Shown here one piece after another: positions 37,944-45,940 of a DNA stretch of 64,000 nucleotides; positions within the stretch are counted from its first letter, which is position 1; each line of letters begins with the position of its first letter. The stretch comes from Nocardioides rotundus (lineage in GTDB: Bacteria; Actinomycetota; Actinomycetes; Propionibacteriales; Nocardioidaceae): assembly GCF_019931675.1 (NCBI RefSeq), contig NZ_CP082922.1, positions 1,627,001-1,691,000 of the forward strand, read 5' to 3'. The notes beneath the pieces were generated by a model. That model saw nothing but the letters and a program-made list of their open reading frames with translations, was not told where the DNA came from and ran no database searches. A program made the translations under genes and the position numbers.

Positions 37944-38618
37944 TCAGTAGGTGGCGCGGCCACCGGAGAGGTCGTAGACCGAGCCGGTGGAGAAGCTGCA
38001 CTCCTCGGAGGCCAGCCAGGAGACCAGTGCGGCGGCCTCCTCGGGGCGACCCAGGCGGTGCATGGGGATCAGCGAGGTAAGCCGTTGGAGGACCTCGGGG
38101 CTGGTCTCGGCGTTCATCGGGGTCTCGAAGACCGCGGGGGCGACGGCGTTCACCAAGACGCCGGTGGTGGCCAGCTCCTTGCCCAGCGACTTGGTCAGCC
38201 CGATCACTGCGGCCTTGGAGGCCGAGTACGCCGAGAGGTTCGGGTTGCCGTCCTTGCCGGCCATCGAGGCGAAGTTGACCACCCGCCCCCAGCCGGCCTC
38301 GACCATGCCGGGCACGAAGGCCTGCAGCACGTTGAGCACCCCGGTCACGTTCACCTCGAAGGTCTGGGCCCACTGCTGTGGCTCGGTGTCCAGCAGCGGC
38401 TGGTTCGGGCCGACGATGCCGGCGCTGTTGATCAGCACGTCCACGGATCCGATCTGCGCTGCCGCGGCCTGCACCTGGTCGCGGTCGGTGACGTCGACGG
38501 TGTGGTCGGCCTCGGGGGCGACGTCGAGGGTCACCACTTGCAGGCCGTCCTCGGTGAGGCGTCGTGCGCAGGCTGCGCCGAGTCCGCTGCGTCCTCCGGT
38601 GACCAGTGCGGTACGCAT
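37944..38618 (-). CDS. SDR dehydrogenase, probable 2-keto-3-deoxy-sugar-acid dehydrogenase
   Basis: A 224-residue classical short-chain dehydrogenase. It shows cofactor motif TGGRSGLGAACA (residues 7-18), Asp in VTLDVAP for NAD preference, NSAG (as INSAGIVG), and the catalytic Ser...YSASK. The ending STGSVYDLSGGRATY is characteristic of the LRA5/2-keto-3-deoxy-L-rhamnonate dehydrogenase group. With the FAH hydrolase directly downstream it can form a two-step diketo-hydrolase branch. ATG start with AAAGGA upstream. It is in a row with a second SDR and the regulator on the same strand. Confidence 0.85.
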   Translation of the reverse strand: MRTALVTGGRSGLGAACARRLTEDGLQVVTLDVAPEADHTVDVTDRDQVQAAAAQIGSVDVLINSAGIVGPNQPLLDTEPQQWAQTFEVNVTGVLNVLQAFVPGMVEAGWGRVVNFASMAGKDGNPNLSAYSASKAAVIGLTKSLGKELATTGVLVNAVAPAVFETPMNAETSPEVLQRLTSLIPMHRLGRPEEAAALVSWLASEECSFSTGSVYDLSGGRATY

Positions 38619-38660
38619 GGTGGGTCCTTTCTGGGTCGTGTCCCTGAGCGGGGGTCGGTC

Positions 38661-39446
38661 TCAGTCGTCGGTGGGGGGCGGGTCCATCAGAGCCCGCAGG
38701 TCGGGTCGGGCCCAGGCGCCGGTCTGGGCTGCGCCCAGCCCGCCGTCCACGGCGAGGACCTGTCCGGTGATGAAGGAGGCAGCCGGGGAGGAGAGGAAGT
38801 CCACCGCGGCGGCCACCTCGTCCGGCGTGCCGGTGCGGCGCAGCGCGTAGCCGGTGGCGGCGTGGGTGAGGTGCTCGCCGCCGATCAGGCCGGGCGCGAC
38901 GGCGTTGACCCGGATGCCCTGGCCGCCGTGCTCGAGGGCCAGCACGCGGACCAGCGCCTCGATGCCGGCCTTGGCGGCCGCGTAGGCGGCGGTGCCGGGC
39001 GAGGCGTGCCGGGCGACCACCGAGGACACTGCGACGATCGAGCTGCCCGTGCTCATCGCCGGCAGCGCGGCCCGCGCGGCGAGGAAGGTGGAGGTGAGGC
39101 TGGCGTCGATGGTGGCGTACCAGTCGGCCAGGGACAGGTCCACGGCACGGGCGCGGGGCTGGACCGCGGCGGCGGTGACCAGCGTGCCCAGCTGCCCTTC
39201 GAAGTCGGCGACGATGCGGTCGAAGGCCCCCTGAACCTGGTCGGGGTCGGTGGCGTCGGCGACCACGTGCTCGATCTGCTCATCGCTGGGGGTCAGGCTG
39301 ATCCCGGCGACCCGGTCCCCGCGTGCGGTGAGGGCGGCGATGATGGCCAGCCCGATTGGTGAGCTGGACCCGACCACGATCGCCGTCCTCGGCTGGCTGG
39401 GCGCTGACCCGCCTGCGGTGGCCGTGTGCGTGGTCATCGGCCTCAC
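38661..39446 (-). CDS. SDR family oxidoreductase (second copy)
   Basis: A 261-residue short-chain dehydrogenase. The Rossmann motif is unusual, VVGSSSPIGLAI in place of TGxxxGIG, and the NNAG motif reads VTAAAVQ. The YAAAK catalytic pair and the PG.I segment (VAPGLIGGEHLT) are present, and it ends with LAVDGGLGAA. It may oxidise the free sugar at C1 to the lactone, the step before the SMP-30 lactonase; this is inference. GTG 39446 overlaps the regulator stop as GTGA; ATG 39437 is an alternative start. Confidence 0.8.
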   Translation of the reverse strand: MRPMTTHTATAGGSAPSQPRTAIVVGSSSPIGLAIIAALTARGDRVAGISLTPSDEQIEHVVADATDPDQVQGAFDRIVADFEGQLGTLVTAAAVQPRARAVDLSLADWYATIDASLTSTFLAARAALPAMSTGSSIVAVSSVVARHASPGTAAYAAAKAGIEALVRVLALEHGGQGIRVNAVAPGLIGGEHLTHAATGYALRRTGTPDEVAAAVDFLSSPAASFITGQVLAVDGGLGAAQTGAWARPDLRALMDPPPTDD

Positions 39447-40171
39447 CGGTCCAGGGTGAGGCGGTAGCTGATCCGGTCCCCGGCGTAGTGCAAGAACTCG
39501 AAGATCAGCGGCCGTCCGTCTGGCTTGCGGCGCGAGAGGCGGGTCAGCCGCAGGACCGGGCGCCCGGGCTCGATCTGCAGGTGGCCGGCGATCCGGTCAT
39601 CGGCGCTGGTCGCGCGGACCACGAAGTCGGCACCGGCCAGCGCGATGTCGTACTTGTCTTCCAAGATCGCATAGAACGGATCCTCAGCCAGGTTCTCCTG
39701 GGCAACCCGGTCCCCGACGTCGGTGGGGAACCAGCTCTCGTCGAAGGAGATGGGCACCTCATTGCCCAGCCGGACCCGTTCGATGTGCACGACCTCCTCC
39801 CCGCGGCGCAGCCCGAGCTGGGTGGCGACCTCGGAGCCGGCGCGGGTACGTTCGACCAGCTCCACGGTGGCGCTGGCCTCCAGCCCGAGGGCGTCCATGT
39901 CCTCCACGAACCCGGTCAGACGGTCCAGGCGCGGCTTGACGTGCGGCTCACGGACGAAGGTGCCGCGGCCCGGTTCGCGAGTGACGAACCCTTGGGTCTC
40001 CAGGTCCCGCAGCGCGCGACGCACGGTGGTCCGGCTGACCCCGTAGCGCTCCATCAGCTCCGGCTCGGTCGGCACCTGGTCGTGCGGACGCAGCTTCCCC
40101 GTGCGGATCTGCTCGAGCAGCTCGGTGCGGACCACCGCGTGAAACGGCATGTCGTCGTCGCGGGCGACCAC
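39443..40171 (-). CDS. GntR-family transcriptional regulator with UTRA domain (HutC type)
   Basis: A 242-residue repressor. The winged helix at about residues 10-75 reads AVVRTELLEQIRTGKL, TEPELMERYGVSRTTVRRALRDLE and GRGTFV. The UTRA ligand-binding domain follows (about 95-235, with EEVVHIERVRLGNEVPISFDESWFP). GTG 40171 is chosen because AAGGGAG lies six bases upstream; the longer frame is rejected. It lies between the lyase and SDR genes on the same strand and probably senses a cluster metabolite. Candidate operators are at 34289 and 47315. Confidence 0.88.
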   Translation of the reverse strand: MVARDDDMPFHAVVRTELLEQIRTGKLRPHDQVPTEPELMERYGVSRTTVRRALRDLETQGFVTREPGRGTFVREPHVKPRLDRLTGFVEDMDALGLEASATVELVERTRAGSEVATQLGLRRGEEVVHIERVRLGNEVPISFDESWFPTDVGDRVAQENLAEDPFYAILEDKYDIALAGADFVVRATSADDRIAGHLQIEPGRPVLRLTRLSRRKPDGRPLIFEFLHYAGDRISYRLTLDR

Positions 40172-40254
40172 GGCGTTCTCCCTTCGCTCAGGCTCCCCCG
40201 GGGACCTCGCGGCCCGCACTCGCGTCGTCGGGCCGACGGCGGGTGAGCGGGTGA

Positions 40255-41187
40255 TCACGGTAGTCCCACCGCGTCCAGCAGTCGGGTCAGGTCCGCCAGG
40301 TCGACAGCATCCAGCTGCGGGGTCGCGATCCGTGCGGTGGTGTGCCCGATGACGCCGCGGCGGACCAGGACCTCCTTGTGGAAGACCACGTTGTAGAGGA
40401 CCTCGCGGACGAACAGGGTGCCCATCGGGTCCAGGTCTGCCTGTGCGGCTTGTGCGCCGGCGTCGCGGTAGATCCGGTAGGCGTGCACGATCTTGTCCAC
40501 GAACGCCGGCGAGGGCATCGTCCCGGCCGCGCCGCGCTCCAGCTCGTTGACCAGGTGCACCCCGCCGATTCCGCCGAAGACCCCGTCGAGCCGATCGCCG
40601 AGACGGTCCACGACCCCGCCGATGCCGTGGGTGGGCGGGTTCGACTCCTCCTTGACGTACCGCACCGCGGGGACCCGCTGGAGGACGCGAGCGATCGCGT
40701 CGATGCCGATGGGGAACCCGACCCGGGCGTTCTGCAAGATCACCGGCAGCCCGGCCTCGGCGATCGCGGTGAAGTGCTGGTCGACGAAGTCGGCGTCGGG
40801 GCCGAAGAAGTGCTGCACGTAGGGGACCATGCTCATCACCGCCGACGCGCCCGCGTCGGCGGCCTGGCGGGCCAGCAGGGCCGATGCGTGGGTGCTGGCC
40901 GCGGTCACGCCGACCGCGACCGGGACTCGCCCATCAGCGGCCTCCAGGACCGCGTGCACGGCTGCTTGACGCTCGTGGTCGGTGAGGGTGTAGAACTCGC
41001 TGACCACCCCGGGGTACAGGATCCCCTCCGAGCCGGCGTCGATGCTGAAGTCGACCTGGGAGCGCATCCCGGCCAGGTCCAGGTCACCGTCGGCGGTGAA
41101 TGTGGTCACCGGGATCGGGACGACGCCGCTCAGGTGTGGCCGGGCGGGGGAGTCGGCAGGGGCGGGGGAGGTGGAGGTCTCACTCAC
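40255..41187 (-). CDS. Dihydrodipicolinate-synthase-family lyase (2-keto-3-deoxy acid aldolase/dehydratase type)
   Basis: A 310-residue class I lyase with a TIM barrel. The Schiff-base lysine is Lys179 in VRYVKEES. The pyruvate-binding segment reads YPGVVSEFYTL. The second-shell tyrosine of the LYNxP motif is replaced: the segment reads VILQNARVG, so the chemistry differs from true DapA. In this setting it may split a 2-keto-3-deoxy sugar acid into pyruvate and an aldehyde, or dehydrate it. GTG start overlaps the TauE stop as GTGA. It would compete with, or act on a different substrate from, the SDR/FAH branch. Confidence 0.82.
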   Translation of the reverse strand: MSETSTSPAPADSPARPHLSGVVPIPVTTFTADGDLDLAGMRSQVDFSIDAGSEGILYPGVVSEFYTLTDHERQAAVHAVLEAADGRVPVAVGVTAASTHASALLARQAADAGASAVMSMVPYVQHFFGPDADFVDQHFTAIAEAGLPVILQNARVGFPIGIDAIARVLQRVPAVRYVKEESNPPTHGIGGVVDRLGDRLDGVFGGIGGVHLVNELERGAAGTMPSPAFVDKIVHAYRIYRDAGAQAAQADLDPMGTLFVREVLYNVVFHKEVLVRRGVIGHTTARIATPQLDAVDLADLTRLLDAVGLP

Positions 41188-41948
41188 GCGATGGTTCCCT
41201 TCGTTGTGGAGGCGAGCACGACTCGTCCCACGGTCCACAGGCCCATGGCGGCCATCAGGACCAGGGTGAGTCGTTCGACGACATGGTCGCCGCGGGCAGC
41301 CATATGCTGACGCAGCCAGAGGCCGGCGACGGTGCCCAGGACCGCGACCGGGGCCAGCACCAGCAGTTGGTGCAGCGCAGCGGCTCCTACCGCCCCGCGT
41401 GCGGTGAGCAGGCCGAAACCCAGGAGGCTGATCACCGCGACGTAGGCAGCCATCGTGGTCAGTTGAGCGGTCGCGGTCATCCGTCGGCCGTGGACGTACA
41501 TCGCGACTGCCGGTCCGGACAGGCCGGTGCTGGTGGCCAGCAGCCCGCCGAGCAGCCCGCTGGGCACCAGCCAGGAGTCGGGCACCGTCCAGTCTTCGGG
41601 GCCGAAGTAGGCGTAGAACGCATACGTGATCAGGGTCAGCCCCATCAGCCCGGTCACCCAGACGGGGTCGAACCGCTCGAACAAGGCGATGCCGACCGGG
41701 AGCCCGATCAGCGACCACCCGGTCAGGTAGGCGACCGTGCGGTGGTTCACGGTGCCGCGCAGGTGCGGCATCGCCAGCAGCACCGCGCTGGTGACCGGGA
41801 CCAGGACTAGGGCGATGACGACCACGTCATGGGGGGAATAGACCGGCAGCAGCAGCGGCACCGCGACGACGCTGAACCCGAACCCGGTCAGGCCGGTCAA
41901 CGCTCCTGCGAGCAGCACCGCCAGGGCCGCCAGCGTGGTGGGACTCAC
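41184..41948 (-). CDS. TauE/SafE family membrane exporter
   Basis: A 254-residue membrane protein with about eight helices in two repeats. The repeats are marked by GALTGLTGFGFSVVAVPLLL at the N-terminus and GGLLATSTGLSGPAVAMYVHG in the second half. TauE/SafE proteins export sulfite, sulfoacetate, sulfolactate and other organic anions. Its place inside a sugar-degradation operon, with GTGA overlaps on both sides, implies that a pathway end product or side product leaves the cell by this route. The cargo cannot be read from the sequence. Confidence 0.82.
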   Translation of the reverse strand: MSPTTLAALAVLLAGALTGLTGFGFSVVAVPLLLPVYSPHDVVVIALVLVPVTSAVLLAMPHLRGTVNHRTVAYLTGWSLIGLPVGIALFERFDPVWVTGLMGLTLITYAFYAYFGPEDWTVPDSWLVPSGLLGGLLATSTGLSGPAVAMYVHGRRMTATAQLTTMAAYVAVISLLGFGLLTARGAVGAAALHQLLVLAPVAVLGTVAGLWLRQHMAARGDHVVERLTLVLMAAMGLWTVGRVVLASTTKGTIA

Positions 41949-44017
41949 GAGTCGGCGGCCTCCGCACACAGGTGGATGACCGCGACCTTGTCCGCCTCCA
42001 GCTCCACCTGGACCCGGACCGCGGGAGGGGAGACACCCAGGTCGTTCTCGGTCCCGTCCTGGCTGTGACCGGTGACCGTGTAGGCCTCGGGTCGCTCGGA
42101 GATCCCAGAGCGGTCCAGCAGCAGGGCGGTGTCGAGGGCCACGGTGACGGTGGAGGTCTCCTCGGTCGGGTTGCAGGCGATGATGAGGAACTCGTTGCCG
42201 TGCCGGAAGGTGCGTGCCTGCCCGCCGGTGACCTCGGTGCCCTCGAGGTGGTGGAACTGTCCGTGGGTGAAGAACGGCAGGAACCGTCGCCGCAGCCGGT
42301 TCAGCTCGCGCAGCTGGTCCAGCAGCTGCGGGTGCTCGCTGAGACGCTCGGTGCGCAACGAGCCGGGCATCACGTTGAGCAGGGCGTCCTCCATGAACGC
42401 GACCGCGGGGCCGCGCGGGTGGGCGCCCACGTTCGCGTTGAGGCGGAACTCGGGGAAGACGTAGCGAAACGGCGCGGTCTCGTTCATCTCGAACGCCATC
42501 CGCCAGTCCCAGGTGTAGTCGATGACGCCGACCTTGGTGTCGCTGGGCCACTCCCCAGAGAAGCTGCCCTGGGGGCGCACCGACCGGATGATCTCCTTGG
42601 CCGCGAGCCCGAACTCGACCAGCCGTTCGCCCTCCTCATCGGGGCGGCCGTCGGCGGCGGGGCTGTAGTTGGGCTCGTCCCAGGCGTAGAAGACGTCGAA
42701 GCAGATCGACTCCGCCCCCATGTCCATGATCCTGCGGTACTCCTCCAACGAGGTCTCCCGCCAGCCCTTGGACAGGCCCGAGGCCTTCACCATCGAGTGG
42801 GTGGCGTCGTAGAGCACGTCGAAGCGGGGGATGTAGTCGTCGCTGTAGGTCCAGTTCCATACCCGGGCCTGCTGGGCCCGGTTGCGGTGCTTCCAGTCCG
42901 GGTCGCTCTCCTCGCTCTCGCGCAGGATGTGGTGGCTGACGAACATCGAGATCGGGACGCCTCGCTCTCGGCTCCAGGCCAGTGCGTCAACTAGCTCGGC
43001 CTCGGTGCCCAGACGCTCGTCGACGATCATCGGCAGCCCGTTCTTCAGCCACCAGTGCCACAGCACCACCTCGCCGACCCCCAGCTCGGGATCGGCGACC
43101 TCCTCGACGTAGTCGGGGATGTCGGTGAACTTGAACGTCGGGGGAGTGTTGCGCAGGGCCGGCCAGATGGACCGGATCGCCAACGCCTCTCGCACGTGGG
43201 CCGGCGCGTCATAGCGGTAGTGGTCCCGGGCGAACTCCTGGTAGCGCCGGACACCGACGTACCAGTCGCCGGTGTGGCCGAAGAGGACGAATTCGCCGCT
43301 GTCCCAGGTCTCCCCGCCAGCCAGCTCGGGGTAGTGCGCCCACCGCAGGTCGAGGTGGTCGCGGTCGCGGGCCTGGCGGGCGATGTGCAGGCCTTGGGTG
43401 GTGTAGCGCGTGTCGGTGCTGTACACGCTCAGGCCCGTCTCGGCGTCGCCGAAGTCGAACCACTTCATCGTCATGTCCAAGCTGCCGTAGTACACGTAGG
43501 TCTGCAGCGCCAGCTCGAGGAAGAACTCGTCGTCGGGACGCATGGTGAGCTCGGCTAGCGGCTCCATCCGGCGGCCGGGTAGCTGTAGCGCCACCTCGCC
43601 GCCGGGCTCGGCCGGCACCAGGCCGCCCAGTTGCGGGAACGTCACCTGGGGGATCAGGTGCTCAGAATCGTTGGTCAGCTGTGCGGAGACCACCAGCCCG
43701 CGATCATCGAGGCCGACCCGCAGCCGCAGCGTCACCGGCAGGCTCAGATCCTCGGAGTTCAGCCGGGTATAGTTCAACGTGACTGCCTGACCCTCGACCT
43801 CGACCAGTGGTGTGGCCGAGGTGAGGTCGAGCCAGTGCGCAGCGTAGTCGGGCAGTGGGACCGCGGCCCGCAGCAGGCTGATCGCCCGGTCGGCCTCGAC
43901 GAAGTCGCGGCCGGCGACCCGGATCGTGGTGAGCGCTCCCCGGGACGGGTCGAGCTCCACGTGCATGGTGTCGTCGGCCAGGGTGAGCACACCCTCGCTG
44001 TGCTGGACGCTGGTCAC
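41945..44017 (-). CDS. Large glycosidase-like protein (DUF6259 type)
   Basis: A 690-residue protein with no signal peptide, so cytoplasmic. The N-terminal 200 residues form beta strands (HVELDPSRGALTTIRVAGRDF), followed by a barrel-like region with WHWWLKNGLPM, ISMFVSHHILRE, SICFDVFYAWDEPN and SGEWPSD, then a C-terminal beta domain (RTFRHGNEFLIIACNP). Asp/Glu in these strand ends suggest a retaining glycoside hydrolase of the alpha-galactosidase-like clan. I place it in the DUF6259 group with moderate certainty. It would cleave an imported glycoside. GTG 44017 with AGAAAGG, two bases after the permease stop. Confidence 0.65.
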   Translation of the reverse strand: MTSVQHSEGVLTLADDTMHVELDPSRGALTTIRVAGRDFVEADRAISLLRAAVPLPDYAAHWLDLTSATPLVEVEGQAVTLNYTRLNSEDLSLPVTLRLRVGLDDRGLVVSAQLTNDSEHLIPQVTFPQLGGLVPAEPGGEVALQLPGRRMEPLAELTMRPDDEFFLELALQTYVYYGSLDMTMKWFDFGDAETGLSVYSTDTRYTTQGLHIARQARDRDHLDLRWAHYPELAGGETWDSGEFVLFGHTGDWYVGVRRYQEFARDHYRYDAPAHVREALAIRSIWPALRNTPPTFKFTDIPDYVEEVADPELGVGEVVLWHWWLKNGLPMIVDERLGTEAELVDALAWSRERGVPISMFVSHHILRESEESDPDWKHRNRAQQARVWNWTYSDDYIPRFDVLYDATHSMVKASGLSKGWRETSLEEYRRIMDMGAESICFDVFYAWDEPNYSPAADGRPDEEGERLVEFGLAAKEIIRSVRPQGSFSGEWPSDTKVGVIDYTWDWRMAFEMNETAPFRYVFPEFRLNANVGAHPRGPAVAFMEDALLNVMPGSLRTERLSEHPQLLDQLRELNRLRRRFLPFFTHGQFHHLEGTEVTGGQARTFRHGNEFLIIACNPTEETSTVTVALDTALLLDRSGISERPEAYTVTGHSQDGTENDLGVSPPAVRVQVELEADKVAVIHLCAEAADS

Positions 44018-44019
44018 GG

Positions 44020-44931
44020 TCAACCTTTCTCCGATCCGGCCATCAGGCCTGACATGAAGTAGCGCAATCCGGCCACGTACAAGATGAACATCGGGAGCAC
44101 TGCGACGCACAGGCCGGCCATGATCGCGGGCACGTTGGAGGAGAACTCGCCTTGGAAGACGGTCAGGCCGCCCATCAGGGTGCGCTTGTCGTTCTGCTGG
44201 AGGAACACGATGGAGACCAGCAGCTCGTTCCACACCCACAGCGTGTTCACCAGCGTCAGCGTGATCACGCCGGGCTTGGACAGCGGAAGCGCGATCCGGG
44301 TGAACTGGACCCAGTGCCCGGCGCCGTCCATCTGCGCGGCCTCGAACAGCGACTCGGGCAGCCGGCGGAAGAACGCGGTGAGGAAGTAGGTCGTGTAGGG
44401 GATCATCAGGCCGATGTAGAGGATCATCACTCCCTGCAAGGAGTTGATCAGCCCCACGGTTACCATCACTCGGAACAGCGGGATGACCAGCGCCACGGTG
44501 GGTGCGCCCAGCAGCGCGATGAAGCAGATGAACACCAGTTGCCGGCCGCGGAACTCCATGCACGACAGCGCGTAGGCGGCCGCGGTCGACAACGCGATCC
44601 CGACACTGACCGCGACCACGGTCAGCAAGAGGCTGTTGGCGATCCAGGTCAAGAACATCGGGTTGCCCAGGACGGTGGTGAAGTTCTCCAGCGTCGGTGC
44701 CGTCGGCAACCCGAGCTGGTCTTGGGCGTAGGCGACCCGGGTCTTGAACGACGTCGCGACCATGAAGTACAGCGGAACGATCGCGAACAGGGTCAGCACG
44801 ATGACCACGCCCTGCTTGGTCAGCGTTCCGGCCAGCTGGTCGGCCCACGGCCCCGTCCGGACCGTGCCGCGCCGGGACGGCTCCTGCTCGTGCGTGGGCT
44901 GCTCGGTGAGGGTGCTCGACTGCTCGCTCAC
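44020..44931 (-). CDS. ABC sugar transporter permease (MalG type)
   Basis: A 303-residue permease with six helices. The EAA loop reads ESLFEAAQMDGAGHWVQFTRIALPLSKPG, near residue 195, as in MalG/UgpE-type carbohydrate permeases. The N-terminal tail of about 30 residues is hydrophilic. GTG 44931 overlaps the upstream permease stop as GTGA. It forms the importer with the genes at 44928 and 45941 and, most likely, the ATPase encoded 8 kb away at 52697. Confidence 0.92.
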   Translation of the reverse strand: MSEQSSTLTEQPTHEQEPSRRGTVRTGPWADQLAGTLTKQGVVIVLTLFAIVPLYFMVATSFKTRVAYAQDQLGLPTAPTLENFTTVLGNPMFLTWIANSLLLTVVAVSVGIALSTAAAYALSCMEFRGRQLVFICFIALLGAPTVALVIPLFRVMVTVGLINSLQGVMILYIGLMIPYTTYFLTAFFRRLPESLFEAAQMDGAGHWVQFTRIALPLSKPGVITLTLVNTLWVWNELLVSIVFLQQNDKRTLMGGLTVFQGEFSSNVPAIMAGLCVAVLPMFILYVAGLRYFMSGLMAGSEKG

Positions 44932-45845
44932 AGCGTCCCCCTGCGGGAGAGCCAGGTCAGCAAGGTGACCATGAACCCCAAGATGGTCACCAGCATCACC
45001 GTGGACAAGGCGGCGGCGTTGCCGAAGTCGCCGTAGGTGAACGCCCTGGAGTAGACGTAGTACTCGATCACGTACGTGCTGGTGCCTGGCCCGCCGCGGG
45101 TGAGGACCAGGACGTAGTTGAACACCCAGTTCAGCAGGGCGATCACCACGATGCCGGTGTAGAAGGCGATGATCACGCTCATCTGCGGCACGGTCACGTG
45201 CCGGAACCGCTGCCACCAGTTGGCGCCGTCGACCCGGGCGGCGTCGTAGAGGTCGGCGGGCAGCTGGGACATCCGGGCCAGGAACAAGATCACCCCGAAG
45301 GCCAGCTCGCGCCACACCACCACGCCGCCGACCGACCAGATGGCGGTGTCGGGGTCACCGAGCCAGTTGCGGGTCAAGACGTCCAGGCCGACCGCGTCCA
45401 GCATCGTGTTGATCAGGCCCTCGCTTTGCAGCAGCTGACCGAACACGATCGCGGCGACCACGACCGGGACCACGTAGGGCAGGAAGATCAGGGCTCGGTA
45501 GATCCGCCAGCCGCGGATCTGGTCGAAGAGGACCTGGGCCACCAGCAGGGCGCCGACGATGATGATCGGCAGCACCACCAGCAGCTTGGCGTTGTTCGCC
45601 ACGGCGGCGTGGAAGACCGGGTCGGAGAACAGCGACCGGTAGTTCTCCAGGCCGATGAACTCGCCGGAGTAGGTGTCTTGCACGCTGGTCGCGATCACCG
45701 CGCCGATCGGGTACAGGAACACGAACCCGACGAACGCCGCGGCGGGCAGGAGGAACAGCGCGGCGATCTTCCCATCGCCTCCGCGGCGCCGCTTGGGCGG
45801 CGGCCCGGCTGGGGCGTCGGCGGGTGGGGCGGTGATGGTGGCCAT
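44928..45845 (-). CDS. ABC sugar transporter permease (MalF type)
   Basis: A 305-residue permease with six helices. The N-terminus is basic and Pro-rich (PPPKRRRGGDGK). The EAA loop reads PADLYDAARVDGANWWQRFRHVTVP. The NYRSLFSDPVFHAAVANN segment is typical of MalF/UgpA proteins. ATG 45845 is taken as the start; an ATG nine codons upstream is possible but neither has a clear Shine-Dalgarno site. It follows the binding-protein gene by 95 bases in the same operon. Confidence 0.92.
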   Translation of the reverse strand: MATITAPPADAPAGPPPKRRRGGDGKIAALFLLPAAAFVGFVFLYPIGAVIATSVQDTYSGEFIGLENYRSLFSDPVFHAAVANNAKLLVVLPIIIVGALLVAQVLFDQIRGWRIYRALIFLPYVVPVVVAAIVFGQLLQSEGLINTMLDAVGLDVLTRNWLGDPDTAIWSVGGVVVWRELAFGVILFLARMSQLPADLYDAARVDGANWWQRFRHVTVPQMSVIIAFYTGIVVIALLNWVFNYVLVLTRGGPGTSTYVIEYYVYSRAFTYGDFGNAAALSTVMLVTILGFMVTLLTWLSRRGTL

Positions 45846-45940
45846 GTCCTCGCGATGTGAGTCGGGGTGCATCGGGGTGAGTCGGGGCAGTGCGGCGACG
45901 TGGTGCCGGGGCCCGCGGGTCCTCGGGTCAGCGGGGGCGC

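Noticed and set aside
36978..39362. 794-codon plus-strand frame opposite the FAH and SDR genes
   Set aside because: Covers three genuine genes on the other strand and has no recognisable protein feature.
40172..40258. Longer N-terminus for the GntR/UTRA regulator
   Set aside because: The GTG at 40171 has an excellent AAGGGAG; the extra residues are not GntR-like and would run into the lyase stop.
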